Source: an uncultured Flavobacteriales bacterium
Lineage (GTDB): Bacteria; Bacteroidota; Bacteroidia; Flavobacteriales; Schleiferiaceae
Length of the DNA stretch: 64,000 nucleotides
Assembly: GCA_913055685.1 (NCBI GenBank)
Contig: CAJXKC010000001.1
Location: 186,001-250,000, forward strand
Direction of reading: 5' to 3'
Positions 54,855 to 64,000 of the stretch are shown in pieces. Position 1 is the stretch's first letter. The number at the start of each line of letters is the position of its first letter. The translations under genes and the position numbers were made by a program. The notes below the pieces were generated by a model that saw nothing but the letters and a program-made list of their open reading frames with translations, had not been told where the DNA came from and did no database searches.

Positions 54855-55628
54855 TTAGACTTCCTTCTTTTGTCCTATTAGATAGAGAATCTTGGCTGGC
54901 CCAGATTGCTTTTTACCTATTTGCCAATCATATTCATCTCCACCAGGAACAAGTGCCACCAGCTCCTTTAACTCTTTGATGGAATAGGTGCGCAAGGAGG
55001 AAACGACTCCATCCCAAAGCACCATAAGGGGTAAAACCGGAATTAAATAAGTGAAGAGTAAACGCGACCATTTAAAGGGTCTAATAAAAGGGGTGCTAAA
55101 CCAGAGGCTTATCGGTGAAAACAACATAGCCATAATGCTTGGCAGGCTGCGTTCCTGTCCCTCAAAAATCGCGATTGGTTCTCCTTCTTGTACGGCGTTG
55201 CTCAAAATTTTCACCGCCTCCTCAGGTCTAAAGTGATGAAAGGATAGAAAAAGCGTTCTCAAACCTTTTAAGCTTTCTGGCACTTGTCGAGCATCGACCG
55301 GTTGAGGATGGTAGGACAAACCTTTTAGTGGGCCCAAACGTGACGCCATTTCAGGATGCGGATAATAATCGCTAAAGGTAATCTTAAGGTCTGGAATTTT
55401 AGCCTGCAGCCGTTCTGCCATGGTTAATAAGGCACCACCGGCACCCGAAGCTAGATCTACTATATGGGGCTCCTTACTGTTCTTAAGGATTGCTACTAAA
55501 TCCGCCTCAATGGGCTCAAACATTTTAGTTCGAGCGGCTAGAAATTCTAGAAAATCGGTTGCAAATGACCGTAGGTTTTTGGGAAACCAAGCCTGGTCCT
55601 CCCACTCCATTAGATGTATTCTGGCCAT
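54855..55628 (-). CDS. Methyltransferase-like protein
   Basis: This is a 257-residue protein with a SAM-binding-type glycine loop (PHIVDLASGAGGALL, about residues 52-66) and a following FSDYYPHPEMA stretch. A hydrophobic stretch near residue 200 (LLFTYLIPVLPLMVLWDG) could bind a membrane. I recognise only a class I methyltransferase fold, and the substrate is unknown. It is convergent with the methyltransferase gene at 53972. It lies 35 bases downstream of the two-component genes but on the same strand. Confidence 0.72.
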   Translation of the reverse strand: MARIHLMEWEDQAWFPKNLRSFATDFLEFLAARTKMFEPIEADLVAILKNSKEPHIVDLASGAGGALLTMAERLQAKIPDLKITFSDYYPHPEMASRLGPLKGLSYHPQPVDARQVPESLKGLRTLFLSFHHFRPEEAVKILSNAVQEGEPIAIFEGQERSLPSIMAMLFSPISLWFSTPFIRPFKWSRLLFTYLIPVLPLMVLWDGVVSSLRTYSIKELKELVALVPGGDEYDWQIGKKQSGPAKILYLIGQKKEV

Positions 55629-55663
55629 AGCGCACTCTTTCGACTAAGTTACGAAATTAGCCC

Positions 55664-56305
55664 TCAGACTAAGCGATGCCGAAGGGCTACTTGTACTGCC
55701 TCTACCTTATTATGAACTTGCAATTTTTGATAAATATTCTCAATGTGCTTTCGCACGGTTGATGGACTAATAAATAGGTTCTCCGCAATTTCCTGGTAAT
55801 TCCTCCCCGCTGCTAATTGCTCTAAAATCTCGGTTTCTCTTTTGGTTAAACCATAATCTATCTGGGTATCCACTTGTTGTGCACCATAGCGAATCAAGCC
55901 TAAGGCTTTACTTGCTATTGCCGCTGACATGGGTGCACCCCCTTCTAAAACCTCAGCAATACTCGCATGAATTTTATCCGGCCGTTCATCTTTTAAGAGG
56001 TAACCATTAGCCCCCGCCATTATTGCCTTCAATATATAGTCTTCCTCATCGAAGACCGTACTCATTATCACTTTAAGCTGTGGATAACGTTTTTTAAGCT
56101 CCTCGGTGGCGCTAATTCCATCCATCTCAGGCATATTAATATCCATGAGCACCACATCCAAATTATGATCTTCTTCTAGCTTATTCAAAAGACGGGCACC
56201 CGTAGGCACTTGCCACTTCACTTTTATATTATCGGCAAGCTCCAGCTTCTCTTGGAGACTTTTGGCCAAACGGCTATTATCTTCTGCTATGGCAATGTGT
56301 ATCAT
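55664..56305 (-). CDS. NarL/LuxR-family response regulator
   Basis: This is a 213-residue response regulator. The receiver domain has acidic residues E8/D9 and phospho-acceptor D55 in VVLMDINMPEMDG, with K near 105 in YLLKDERPD. The C-terminal LuxR-type helix-turn-helix is seen in LTKRETEILEQLAAGRNYQE and FISPSTVRKHIENIYQKL. The ATG at 56305 was chosen over an in-frame TTG two codons upstream. It is paired with the TPR histidine kinase 44 bases upstream in the same operon. Confidence 0.92.
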   Translation of the reverse strand: MIHIAIAEDNSRLAKSLQEKLELADNIKVKWQVPTGARLLNKLEEDHNLDVVLMDINMPEMDGISATEELKKRYPQLKVIMSTVFDEEDYILKAIMAGANGYLLKDERPDKIHASIAEVLEGGAPMSAAIASKALGLIRYGAQQVDTQIDYGLTKRETEILEQLAAGRNYQEIAENLFISPSTVRKHIENIYQKLQVHNKVEAVQVALRHRLV

Positions 56306-56349
56306 AATCAAATGCTGTATTCAAAAGTGAAGAAATCGAAGCTTAATTG

Positions 56350-58305
56350 CTATACGACAGATGTCGTATTCTTTTTAAGCTTTAATCTTATTTGCGTGCC
56401 CTTACCGCGTTCCGAGCTCATTTCGAACTGTCCGTTGATTTGCTGCATGCGCTCCTTCATATTAAGCAGGCCATAACCATTTCCATGTTCCGATAAGTCC
56501 ATTCCCCGACCATCATCTTGGATTTCAAATACCAAACTTCCTTCTTCTTCCATTATGCGAATTTTAAAAGTATTGAAGTCTGCGTGCTTAATGGCATTTA
56601 CCAAGGCCTCCTGGCAGATGCGATAAATATTGATGGTCTGTGCTGGACCCAGCTCTACTTCTGATTCGAGGTGATTCTCTATTTCAAAACCAGGACGTCC
56701 TCTTAATGCCTTTGCGCCAAACTCTTGCAGTTTGGCCACTAGCATTTGCAGCTTAATACTGTCGTTATTCATGGCCCAAATGGTTTCTCTGAGCTGAGCC
56801 ATAGTATCCCTTACTTGATCACTTATATGTTCGTATTCCTCCTTACGCTTACCGTCCTGCTCCACATAGGCCAGGTTATCAACTTCCGAGCTAATAATGG
56901 TAAGCTGAGTTCCAATATGATCGTGTAAATCTCGAGATATTCTCACTCTTTGCGCTTCCATATTTTGCTTCAATTCAGCTTTAGCTAATTCCTCTTTAAG
57001 CAAGGCCTCTTTCTCCAGTTGTTTCCGCTTCAGCTGCTGCTGACGGTAAATAATAACTGTTATAAAAATCAAAATAAATACACCGGCAGAAAGCAAAGCC
57101 AAATACCAGCGTTGCTCCTGGACCTTCAAATCTTGTTGGGCCAAGGCCGCTTTATTTTCGGCCAGTTCTCTCTCCTTCTTCTCCGTTTCATAGAGGGCCT
57201 CGGTTTCGGCTATCGCTTTGGCCTTCGATTCATTAAAGATGGAATCTTTTAAGCTTTGATATTTTTGCGAATAGGCATAGGCCTTGGGATACCTCTCGCT
57301 TAAAGCATAGTAATCAGCGATTTTACCATATAAATCGTAGGCCAAGTTTTTAAAGTCGTAATCGGCAATCAATTTTTCGGCCTCTAGAAAAAAAGCTTCC
57401 GCTGATGAGCTTTTACCGGCAGCAATGTATAAACTGGCCAGGTTCATATAATTTAAGGCCAGAGAGTGATTGTCGCCATTTTCACGATTAGTAGCCATCG
57501 CTAGGCGGTAAAATTTCTCCGATTCTTGCCACTGCTTGAGCCCAGAATAAGCCCCTGCCACATTGTTGTAAGCAATGCCCATTTCGGCACGATCGCCTAG
57601 GTCCTCCGAAATTTTCATGGCCCGCTTATAATAAACTAAGGCCGAATCGTATTGCTGTAAAGCCTCATTTATAGCGCCAATATTATTGTAGCCCTGCTTT
57701 GCACTAAGCATATTGCCCATGGCTTCGTGGACCTTAACCGACTCCACAAAATATTCTAATGATTTATCGTAGTCGCCCTGATAATAGAAGACTACCCCAA
57801 TATTATTTAAACCCTGCGCAATTCCTTCTTGATTATCCAGGTCTTCCTCAATTTGAGTAGCCTTAGTAAATTCTTCTAAAGCCTCAGGGAAATCTCCTTT
57901 CTCCGTATAAATTAGAGCGACATTATTATAAAGCTTAGCCAAGCCAGGCTTATAATCTATTTTTTCGGCGCGCTCAATGGCCCGAGCATAGGTCTGCAAG
58001 GCCTCATCCTGCTGATACCGACGTTGCTGAAGGTTTCCGTATTGATTTAAGGCCTCGATATAGTACTCCTCTTCCTCAAAGCGTTCACTAAGACTAAGTG
58101 ATTTTTTGATAAAGACTTCCGCACTGTCATGGTTAAGAATCAACCATTCTCTACTAATATTAAGATAGGTTTCAATTGAGCTTCGTGCGTTTGGAGCCGT
58201 CTCAATTATAGCATTCAAGCTGTCTACCTTAGTCTGGCCATAAAGCATGCAGCCCGACCAAAAGGTCAGGCTGACATGTAAAATTATAGTACTTAGTTTT
58301 TTCAT
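56350..58305 (-). CDS. TPR-containing sensor histidine kinase (HisKA_3)
   Basis: This is a 651-residue kinase. A signal-peptide-like start precedes a periplasmic sensor of at least five tetratricopeptide repeats (for example GIAQGLNNIGVVFYYQGDYD and AYNNVAGAYSGLKQWQESEK) to about residue 360. A coiled-coil stretch, one transmembrane helix (YLALLSAGVFILIFITVIIY), a second coiled coil and the dimerisation box RISRDLHDHIGTQLTI with the phospho-His follow. The ATP-binding domain includes QDDGRGMDLSEHGNGYGLLN. The domain order is typical of Bacteroidota kinases paired with LuxR regulators, here the gene at 55664. The signal is unknown. Confidence 0.92.
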   Translation of the reverse strand: MKKLSTIILHVSLTFWSGCMLYGQTKVDSLNAIIETAPNARSSIETYLNISREWLILNHDSAEVFIKKSLSLSERFEEEEYYIEALNQYGNLQQRRYQQDEALQTYARAIERAEKIDYKPGLAKLYNNVALIYTEKGDFPEALEEFTKATQIEEDLDNQEGIAQGLNNIGVVFYYQGDYDKSLEYFVESVKVHEAMGNMLSAKQGYNNIGAINEALQQYDSALVYYKRAMKISEDLGDRAEMGIAYNNVAGAYSGLKQWQESEKFYRLAMATNRENGDNHSLALNYMNLASLYIAAGKSSSAEAFFLEAEKLIADYDFKNLAYDLYGKIADYYALSERYPKAYAYSQKYQSLKDSIFNESKAKAIAETEALYETEKKERELAENKAALAQQDLKVQEQRWYLALLSAGVFILIFITVIIYRQQQLKRKQLEKEALLKEELAKAELKQNMEAQRVRISRDLHDHIGTQLTIISSEVDNLAYVEQDGKRKEEYEHISDQVRDTMAQLRETIWAMNNDSIKLQMLVAKLQEFGAKALRGRPGFEIENHLESEVELGPAQTINIYRICQEALVNAIKHADFNTFKIRIMEEEGSLVFEIQDDGRGMDLSEHGNGYGLLNMKERMQQINGQFEMSSERGKGTQIRLKLKKNTTSVV

Positions 58306-58339
58306 TCTCAGGCTTTCGGAGAATGAAAAATACTAATTT

Positions 58340-59290
58340 TTAATATTCTGCTTCTTCTAGGTAATCGGCAATTAGCTCCGCCTGAGTTTCAAAGTACTCA
58401 GCCCGACTAGACTTTTGCCACTCTTTCATATCTGCAAGAATAGCTTGCGCCTCTTCCAAATCGCCCGAATCTTGATACTTAAACTGGAAGGACTCAGCCA
58501 TCGGACGCAAGTCCTCATCAATTGAGCCATCAATCTCATCCATATAATATTCCAATTGATCCTCTAGGGCATCATCATATTCAAAAGGCTCAATATCCTT
58601 TAGCTCCCCCTGGGCAGTACGAATCGCTTTGCGCAAATTGGTAATAATAATCGCTAAGGTGTCTCCCTTGTTGGCGTCAATGGCATTAAATAGGGCCGTA
58701 AGCTCGCCATCAATGCGAAAGTATATGGAGGTTAGCTCCCTTGTATAGACCGTAACCTCATCTAGTAGAATCTGCTTATTTCGCAAAATAGTATCACGGC
58801 GAAGATCTACTTGATAGGTCTTTCCAAAATAATCCTCTGCCTTTTCAATTTTAAAAGCAGCATCGAGCATTTTTAGCTCCGCCTTATTGGCCGCTTCAAA
58901 ATACTTCTGCAAATCTTCATAGGAGTTATAGCGGTTTGCAGTAAGTTCCTCTGCTGCTCCAAAATCCTTTTCAAAAGCCTCTAGATAAAGGTCTAAGGCG
59001 GCCATGTACTCGCGGTGCAAAACATCATCGCCATTGTAGGCACCTACTCTACTTAAAGAGCGCTGACTATCCTTCATTTGCTCCACGACCATTTCGCGGT
59101 ATTTATTAATTCGACGAGCATCATCACCTTTAACTACCGCTTCCAAATAGCGCATATTTTTAATTCCAATCTTACGGGTTTGGGCTTGAAACTCGCGGTA
59201 ATAGGAGCGCGCATCTTTATAACGCCGTTGCGCATCTGCAACCGGAATTAAAACAAAAAGGGCTAAAATAATGCCGAGTACTTTTTTCAT
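58340..59290 (-). CDS. Exported helical protein of unknown function
   Basis: This is a 316-residue protein with a signal peptide (KKVLGIILALFVLIPVADAQ). The rest is predicted helical and highly charged, rich in Asp, Glu, Lys and Arg (for example KAIRTAQGELKDIEPFEYDD). I recognise no family and no catalytic motif. It may be a periplasmic or surface structural protein. It has its own consensus promoter at 59310-59339 and is followed by the histidine kinase gene after 34 bases, so the three genes could form a signalling operon. Confidence 0.68.
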   Translation of the reverse strand: MKKVLGIILALFVLIPVADAQRRYKDARSYYREFQAQTRKIGIKNMRYLEAVVKGDDARRINKYREMVVEQMKDSQRSLSRVGAYNGDDVLHREYMAALDLYLEAFEKDFGAAEELTANRYNSYEDLQKYFEAANKAELKMLDAAFKIEKAEDYFGKTYQVDLRRDTILRNKQILLDEVTVYTRELTSIYFRIDGELTALFNAIDANKGDTLAIIITNLRKAIRTAQGELKDIEPFEYDDALEDQLEYYMDEIDGSIDEDLRPMAESFQFKYQDSGDLEEAQAILADMKEWQKSSRAEYFETQAELIADYLEEAEY

Positions 59291-59309
59291 AATCTACTAA
59301 GTCTTACAA

Positions 59310-59339
59310 CAAAGATAAACTTGCTAAGCGAGCCGCAAA
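59310..59339 (-). promoter_or_regulatory. Bacteroidota promoter (TTTG, N18, TATCTTTG)
   Basis: On the minus strand TTTG (59336-59339) and TATCTTTG (59310-59317) are spaced 18 bases apart. The ATG of the exported helical protein is 19 bases further on. Confidence 0.7.
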
Positions 59340-59346
59340 GCAGGAG

Positions 59347-59390
59347 CAAAAAAAATCCCGACTGCCCCTAAAGTAGAAGTAGTCGGGATT
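59347..59390 (-). terminator. Intrinsic terminator after groL
   Basis: A ten-base stem (AATCCCGACT with AGTCGGGATT) and a 17-base loop are followed on the minus strand by a T-run, just past the groL stop. Confidence 0.82.
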
Positions 59391-59410
59391 AAATTATTAT
59401 TGAATGAATC

Positions 59411-61063
<1,653 letters not shown>

Positions 61064-61072
61064 TTAATTAGA

Positions 61073-61354
61073 TTAACCTACAATTGCATAAATGTCCGAC
61101 TCACGCATGATCAAGTAGTCTTTACCTTCATGCTTGATTTCGGTACCACCGTACTTTCCATAAAGTACCACGTCACCAACTTTAACCGTCATTGGCTCAT
61201 CAGCTTTACCATTGCCTACCGCAACAACAACACCTTGTTGGGGTTTCTCTTGGGCAGTATCAGGAATGATAATACCGGATGCCGTAGTAGTTTCGGCAGC
61301 ACTTGCCTCAACTAGAACACGGTCTGCTAGGGGTTTTAAATTGATATCAGCCAT
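61073..61354 (-). CDS. groS: Co-chaperonin GroES
   Basis: GroES caps the GroEL ring. It has 93 residues. The start [12 protein letters not shown], the mobile loop region [35 protein letters not shown] and the end [11 protein letters not shown] are typical. It is the first gene of groS-groL. The upstream region carries candidate stress-regulatory elements. Confidence 0.98.
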   Translation of the reverse strand: MADINLKPLADRVLVEASAAETTTASGIIIPDTAQEKPQQGVVVAVGNGKADEPMTVKVGDVVLYGKYGGTEIKHEGKDYLIMRESDIYAIVG

Positions 61355-61403
61355 TGTTGACTATGCTTTTAAGTTAATATTTGTTGCTTGTAAATTTGCT
61401 TGT

Positions 61404-61426
61404 GCAATAGTCAGAAAATATGCCAA
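61404..61426 (-). promoter_or_regulatory. Possible sigma-54-like element upstream of groS
   Basis: On the minus strand TTGGCATATTTTCTGAC has GG, ten bases, then GA; the sigma-54 pattern is GG-N10-GC, so it is one base off. It lies about 70 bases before the groS ATG. Confidence 0.35.
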
Positions 61427-61447
61427 GGCAGATTCACCGGTTTTTTT

Positions 61448-61487
61448 CTGTCATTCTGCCATAGGAGGCTGACAAAGTCCTGACAAG
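61448..61487 (-). repeat. Cluster of TGTCA/TGACA-type motifs upstream of groS
   Basis: TGTCA or its complement TGACA recurs three times here (CTGTCATTCTGCCA and CTGACAAAGTCCTGACAAG on the plus strand), along with TGCCA. They lie just beyond the sigma-54-like element and are candidates for heat-shock or activator binding sites. Confidence 0.4.
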
Positions 61488-61568
61488 CATTAAATAGAAG
61501 TGTCAATAATTCTCACCCAATATTCAACCTTTGGAAATTAAATCGGTTATAAAAGAAAAATATAGTAG

Positions 61569-62030
61569 ATGACACACCTTAAACCCGGGGACCAAGCCCC
61601 CGACATCAATAGTCAAGACCAGAACGGCAATCCCTTAAAATTAAGTGATTTTAAGGGTCAAAAAGTAATCCTATACTTCTACCCAAAAGACGACACCCCT
61701 GGCTGTACAGCCGAGGCTTGTAACTTTAGGGACAACTACAGTCTTTTAAAAGAAAAGGGCTTTGCGATAATTGGGGTTAGCGCCGACAATGAAGCTAAAC
61801 ATCAAAAGTTTGCCGCTAAATATGATCTCCCCTTCCCGCTAATTCCCGACACTGAAAAAGAAGTCATCAAGGCTTACGGCGTATGGGGACTAAAGAAATT
61901 CATGGGACGAGAATACGATGGTATTCACCGGGAAACCTTTGTAATTGACGAGCAGGGACTAATCGAAAAGGTATACCACAAGGTTAAAACCAAAGAAGCT
62001 ACAGAGCAGATTCTGGCGGACTTTAGTTAA
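61569..62030 (+). CDS. bcp: Thioredoxin-dependent thiol peroxidase (BCP family)
   Basis: This peroxiredoxin reduces peroxides with electrons from thioredoxin. It has 153 residues. The peroxidatic cysteine is C46 in DDTPGCTAEAC, with C51 five residues on as the likely resolving cysteine, as in E. coli BCP. The N-terminal LKPGDQAPDINSQDQNG and the later FPLIPDTEKEVIKAYGVWG are family hallmarks. It is divergent from groS, with 214 bases between, and is followed by an intrinsic terminator. Confidence 0.96.
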   Translation: MTHLKPGDQAPDINSQDQNGNPLKLSDFKGQKVILYFYPKDDTPGCTAEACNFRDNYSLLKEKGFAIIGVSADNEAKHQKFAAKYDLPFPLIPDTEKEVIKAYGVWGLKKFMGREYDGIHRETFVIDEQGLIEKVYHKVKTKEATEQILADFS

Positions 62031-62050
62031 TCGTAGTCAAGGAAAATTAA

Positions 62051-62083
62051 GGCCTGGTTACCAAAGGTAGCCAGGCTTTTTTT
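62051..62083 (+). terminator. Intrinsic terminator after bcp
   Basis: A hairpin of GCCTGGTTACC pairing with GGTAGCCAGGC around AAA is followed by seven Ts. It lies just before the stop of the convergent lipoprotein gene. Confidence 0.85.
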
Positions 62084-62084
62084 A

Positions 62085-62624
62085 TTACCGCTCGCGGTGA
62101 AAATCGAGTGAGCCTTGGTAACTAAATTGAATATCTAAATCGTTTTCATCCTTAGCTACCCCCACTATCGTGTAGGTTTCCCCATCGCGAATTACTTCGA
62201 ACTCAGCCGACTGTAGGATAAACCAGAGATCGCTATTGTTAAATACCACCGGGTTTAAAGACGATAAACCCAAACTAAAAGGGGAACGAGCCGTATCCAA
62301 ACGATAAACCCCTTCTGCCAAGCCTAAACTATCACTACTCCAAGCTTCAAAAGCTAAGAAGTAACCATGGCCTTTTACACCACTGGGAAAACCAGTGGAA
62401 TCGTAATCAATGCTGATCCCTTCTGTATACAAGACCATTTCCTGGCTGTAAGGTGAAGCATTGGCATCAGGGAAATGCATTATAAAGCCAGCCTCCATAG
62501 GAAAGCGTTCGCCGTCGATAATTAATTCTTGTGGGAAGCGTGGTTCGGGCTTCTCTTCTTCCTTAGAGCAAGCCGCTGAAATTAGCAGCACACTAAGACT
62601 TGCTATCAGTATTCTAGTTCTCAT
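62085..62624 (-). CDS. Lipoprotein of unknown function
   Basis: This is a 179-residue protein with a lipoprotein signal (MRTRILIASLSVLLISAAC, lipid-modified C19), then an acidic spacer (SKEEEKPEPRF) and a beta-rich domain. It includes repeated Tyr- and Gly-containing strands such as GYFLAFEAWSSDSLGLAEG and YTIVGVAKDENDLDIQFSYQ. I recognise no family. It is single between the bcp and secG transcripts, with its own unplaced promoter. Confidence 0.72.
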   Translation of the reverse strand: MRTRILIASLSVLLISAACSKEEEKPEPRFPQELIIDGERFPMEAGFIMHFPDANASPYSQEMVLYTEGISIDYDSTGFPSGVKGHGYFLAFEAWSSDSLGLAEGVYRLDTARSPFSLGLSSLNPVVFNNSDLWFILQSAEFEVIRDGETYTIVGVAKDENDLDIQFSYQGSLDFHRER

Positions 62625-62683
62625 GCCACGAAGAAAATAAAAAAAGCGCCCTTAGTTTAGAAAACAAAACCTAAGAAACAGCT

Positions 62684-62712
62684 AAAAAAAAAGCCGCTCC
62701 CTTGGGAACGGC
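62684..62712 (-). terminator. Intrinsic terminator after secG
   Basis: On the minus strand, GCCGTTCCC pairing with GGGAGCGGC is followed by nine Ts, 24 bases past the secG stop. Confidence 0.8.
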
Positions 62713-62735
62713 CTTCTTAAACAAATAACAATATT

Positions 62736-63119
62736 TTAATTCTGCTCTTCCTCGTCTACGCTTTGTGGCATGTCTGAGTTCTGATCGGCAGCTCCACTTG
62801 GCAATTGGAAGTTCTGACCCGCTGGGGCAGAAGGAGTAGCAATATCTACGCTCTCTACCGCAGAAGTAGGTACCTCACCACTAGTAGTATTGGGGCTAAT
62901 TACAATATTAGCAGCCATTACCAGCACTACTAAAGCGATAGCCAAGGCCCAAGTTCCGCGGTCTAAGAAATCCGTAGTTTTCTTAACCCCTCCAAATAGC
63001 TGGGTGCCACCGCCGCCAAAAGAAGAACTTAAACCTCCTCCTTTAGGGTTTTGTACTAACACGATTAAAATAAGTAGTACACAAACGATGATAATCAATG
63101 ATGTAAGTAAAAGGGCCAT
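62736..63119 (-). CDS. secG: Preprotein translocase subunit SecG
   Basis: SecG is a small partner of SecYE in protein export. It has 127 residues with two transmembrane segments (LLTSLIIIVCVLLILIVLVQ and WALAIALVVLVMAANIVI) and the family loop QNPKGGGLSSSFGGGGTQLFGGVKK between. The C-terminal 45 residues form a Ser/Pro/Gln-rich tail beyond the usual SecG core. It starts 11 bases after the TPR protein gene and is co-transcribed with it. Confidence 0.95.
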   Translation of the reverse strand: MALLLTSLIIIVCVLLILIVLVQNPKGGGLSSSFGGGGTQLFGGVKKTTDFLDRGTWALAIALVVLVMAANIVISPNTTSGEVPTSAVESVDIATPSAPAGQNFQLPSGAADQNSDMPQSVDEEEQN

Positions 63120-63130
63120 AATCTTATCTA

Positions 63131-64000
63131 TTAGTTGCTCTTAGCCAGTTTTTTAATCTCCAAAATTTGGCTGGCAAAGAAAGTACTTTTTTCGGGATAT
63201 TTCAACTTAAGAATTTCATAGGCTTGAATTGCCTTTTTATAATGCTTCTGGCGGATATAAACTTTGGCTAAGGTTTCAGTCACCATCCCCAAGCCTTCGC
63301 TTTCTTCGCGACTCGGACTAGGATTGTTTACACTAGGACTAGCCTCACTTCCGCCTAAGCGACTTTTCATTTTGAGCTCGGGAAGTTTATCGACAAATGA
63401 GTCCAATAAATCTACCTTCGCCTTTATTTCGTGACGCGGACCCTGCTCGGCGTCTACTTCTCCATCACGCAATTTGCGCAGCCAATCACTAAAGGAAAGC
63501 TCTTCTTCCAAGACCGGAGCTTGACTATCATCTGCCTCAGGCAGCACTTCGAGGTCGGCATTAAGTTCCTCTGCATTTACTGGCTCCTCTTCAATGCTTT
63601 GCTCTGCTTCTGCCGACTCGGAAGACTCGGGTTCACCTTCTAATGCTTCAGGTATTGTCTCTTCGTGCTCCGTTTTCGCTTCCTCCGGCGCTTCCTGCCT
63701 TAACTGAGCCGCTAATCCCTCTATGCGCTCAATTTCCGCATCTAAATTATCCGCTGCAGGCTCAGTAGCTTCCTCAGTTTCATTTTCAAGTTCATCAATC
63801 TCAAACTCCATTGAAGCCTCATCAGCCTCACTTGATTCGGCCTCGAGTTCCACATCAAACACATGCTCCTCATCAATAGGTAAATCAGACATTAGAGATT
63901 CCAAGCGGCTATGCTCTTCCATCAAAGTCTGCATTTCCTCCTCGCTAAGGGCATTGCTGGCCTTTAAAGCCTCTAGGCGGTCACGAATTATACGGATCCG
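63131..64000 (-). CDS. TPR/coiled-coil protein, C-terminal part (partial)
   Basis: An open frame enters from the right edge with no stop and ends at 63131. The 289 visible residues include an acidic, Glu-rich middle (SMEFEIDELENETEEATEP and onward) and a C-terminal tetratricopeptide-like stretch (AKVYIRQKHYKKAIQAYEIL). In other Bacteroidota a TPR protein often precedes secG, which fits. The function is unknown, and the start lies beyond the window. A start at an internal ATG (63934) is possible, but the open frame continues to the edge. Confidence 0.75.
   Translation of the reverse strand, partial: RIRIIRDRLEALKASNALSEEEMQTLMEEHSRLESLMSDLPIDEEHVFDVELEAESSEADEASMEFEIDELENETEEATEPAADNLDAEIERIEGLAAQLRQEAPEEAKTEHEETIPEALEGEPESSESAEAEQSIEEEPVNAEELNADLEVLPEADDSQAPVLEEELSFSDWLRKLRDGEVDAEQGPRHEIKAKVDLLDSFVDKLPELKMKSRLGGSEASPSVNNPSPSREESEGLGMVTETLAKVYIRQKHYKKAIQAYEILKLKYPEKSTFFASQILEIKKLAKSN

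Overview
The window looks like chromosomal DNA from a marine-type Bacteroidota bacterium, most likely of the Flavobacteriia (Cryomorphaceae/Schleiferiaceae-like). The evidence is recurrent TAnnTTTG promoter boxes, the fused LpxC-FabZ lipid A enzyme, the type IX secretion regulator PorX, a SusC/SusD outer-membrane pair, a mraZ-to-ftsZ division cluster lacking murF and ddl, a very long FtsZ ending in the flavobacterial tip NNSFLHDNVD, and the long form of urocanate hydratase. Most of it is core genome; I see no phage, transposase, CRISPR array, rRNA or tRNA.

Layout: 1-12 kb holds a GNAT/nitrilase fusion, a DUF1684 protein, a DEAD-box helicase, aroB-aroA, proline dehydrogenase, a methyltransferase and the porX-tsaE-ald operon. 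12-18.6 kb is an HD phosphohydrolase followed by the lipid A block lpxD, lpxC-fabZ, lpxA, a lone ABC ATPase, efp and a second lpxD, ending at a strong bidirectional terminator. 18.6-23 kb is a SusC/SusD nutrient-uptake pair whose SusC gene carries a one-base frameshift. 23-27 kb is a small polysaccharide assembly operon (flippase, chain-length regulator, O-antigen ligase), divergent from a glycosyltransferase, rnhB and a large lipoprotein. 31-37 kb holds a LysM/glucosaminidase protein, a D-cysteine desulfhydrase-like enzyme, an AraC regulator, a 51-residue DUF5522 protein with urocanate hydratase, and a secreted repeat protein.

37.3-53.3 kb is the division and cell-wall (dcw) cluster: mraZ, rsmH, ftsL, ftsI, murE, mraY, murD, ftsW, murG, murC, ftsQ, ftsA, ftsZ. 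The genes abut or overlap, and the cluster runs from an upstream region with MraZ-type repeats and a perfect DnaA box to a terminator behind ftsZ. 53.3-64 kb holds yqeY, two methyltransferases, a TPR histidine kinase/LuxR regulator pair, groS-groL, a thiol peroxidase, a lipoprotein, secG and the end of a TPR protein that runs off the window.

The main theme is envelope construction: lipid A, O-antigen export and ligation, peptidoglycan precursors and septation. Central amino-acid metabolism (shikimate, proline, alanine, histidine) and stress chaperones sit around it. No clearly undescribed multi-gene system stands out. The best leads are the FtsZ linker, the mraZ upstream region, the very short leaders predicted at several promoters, the orphan ABC ATPase inside the lipid A operon, and the groES upstream region.
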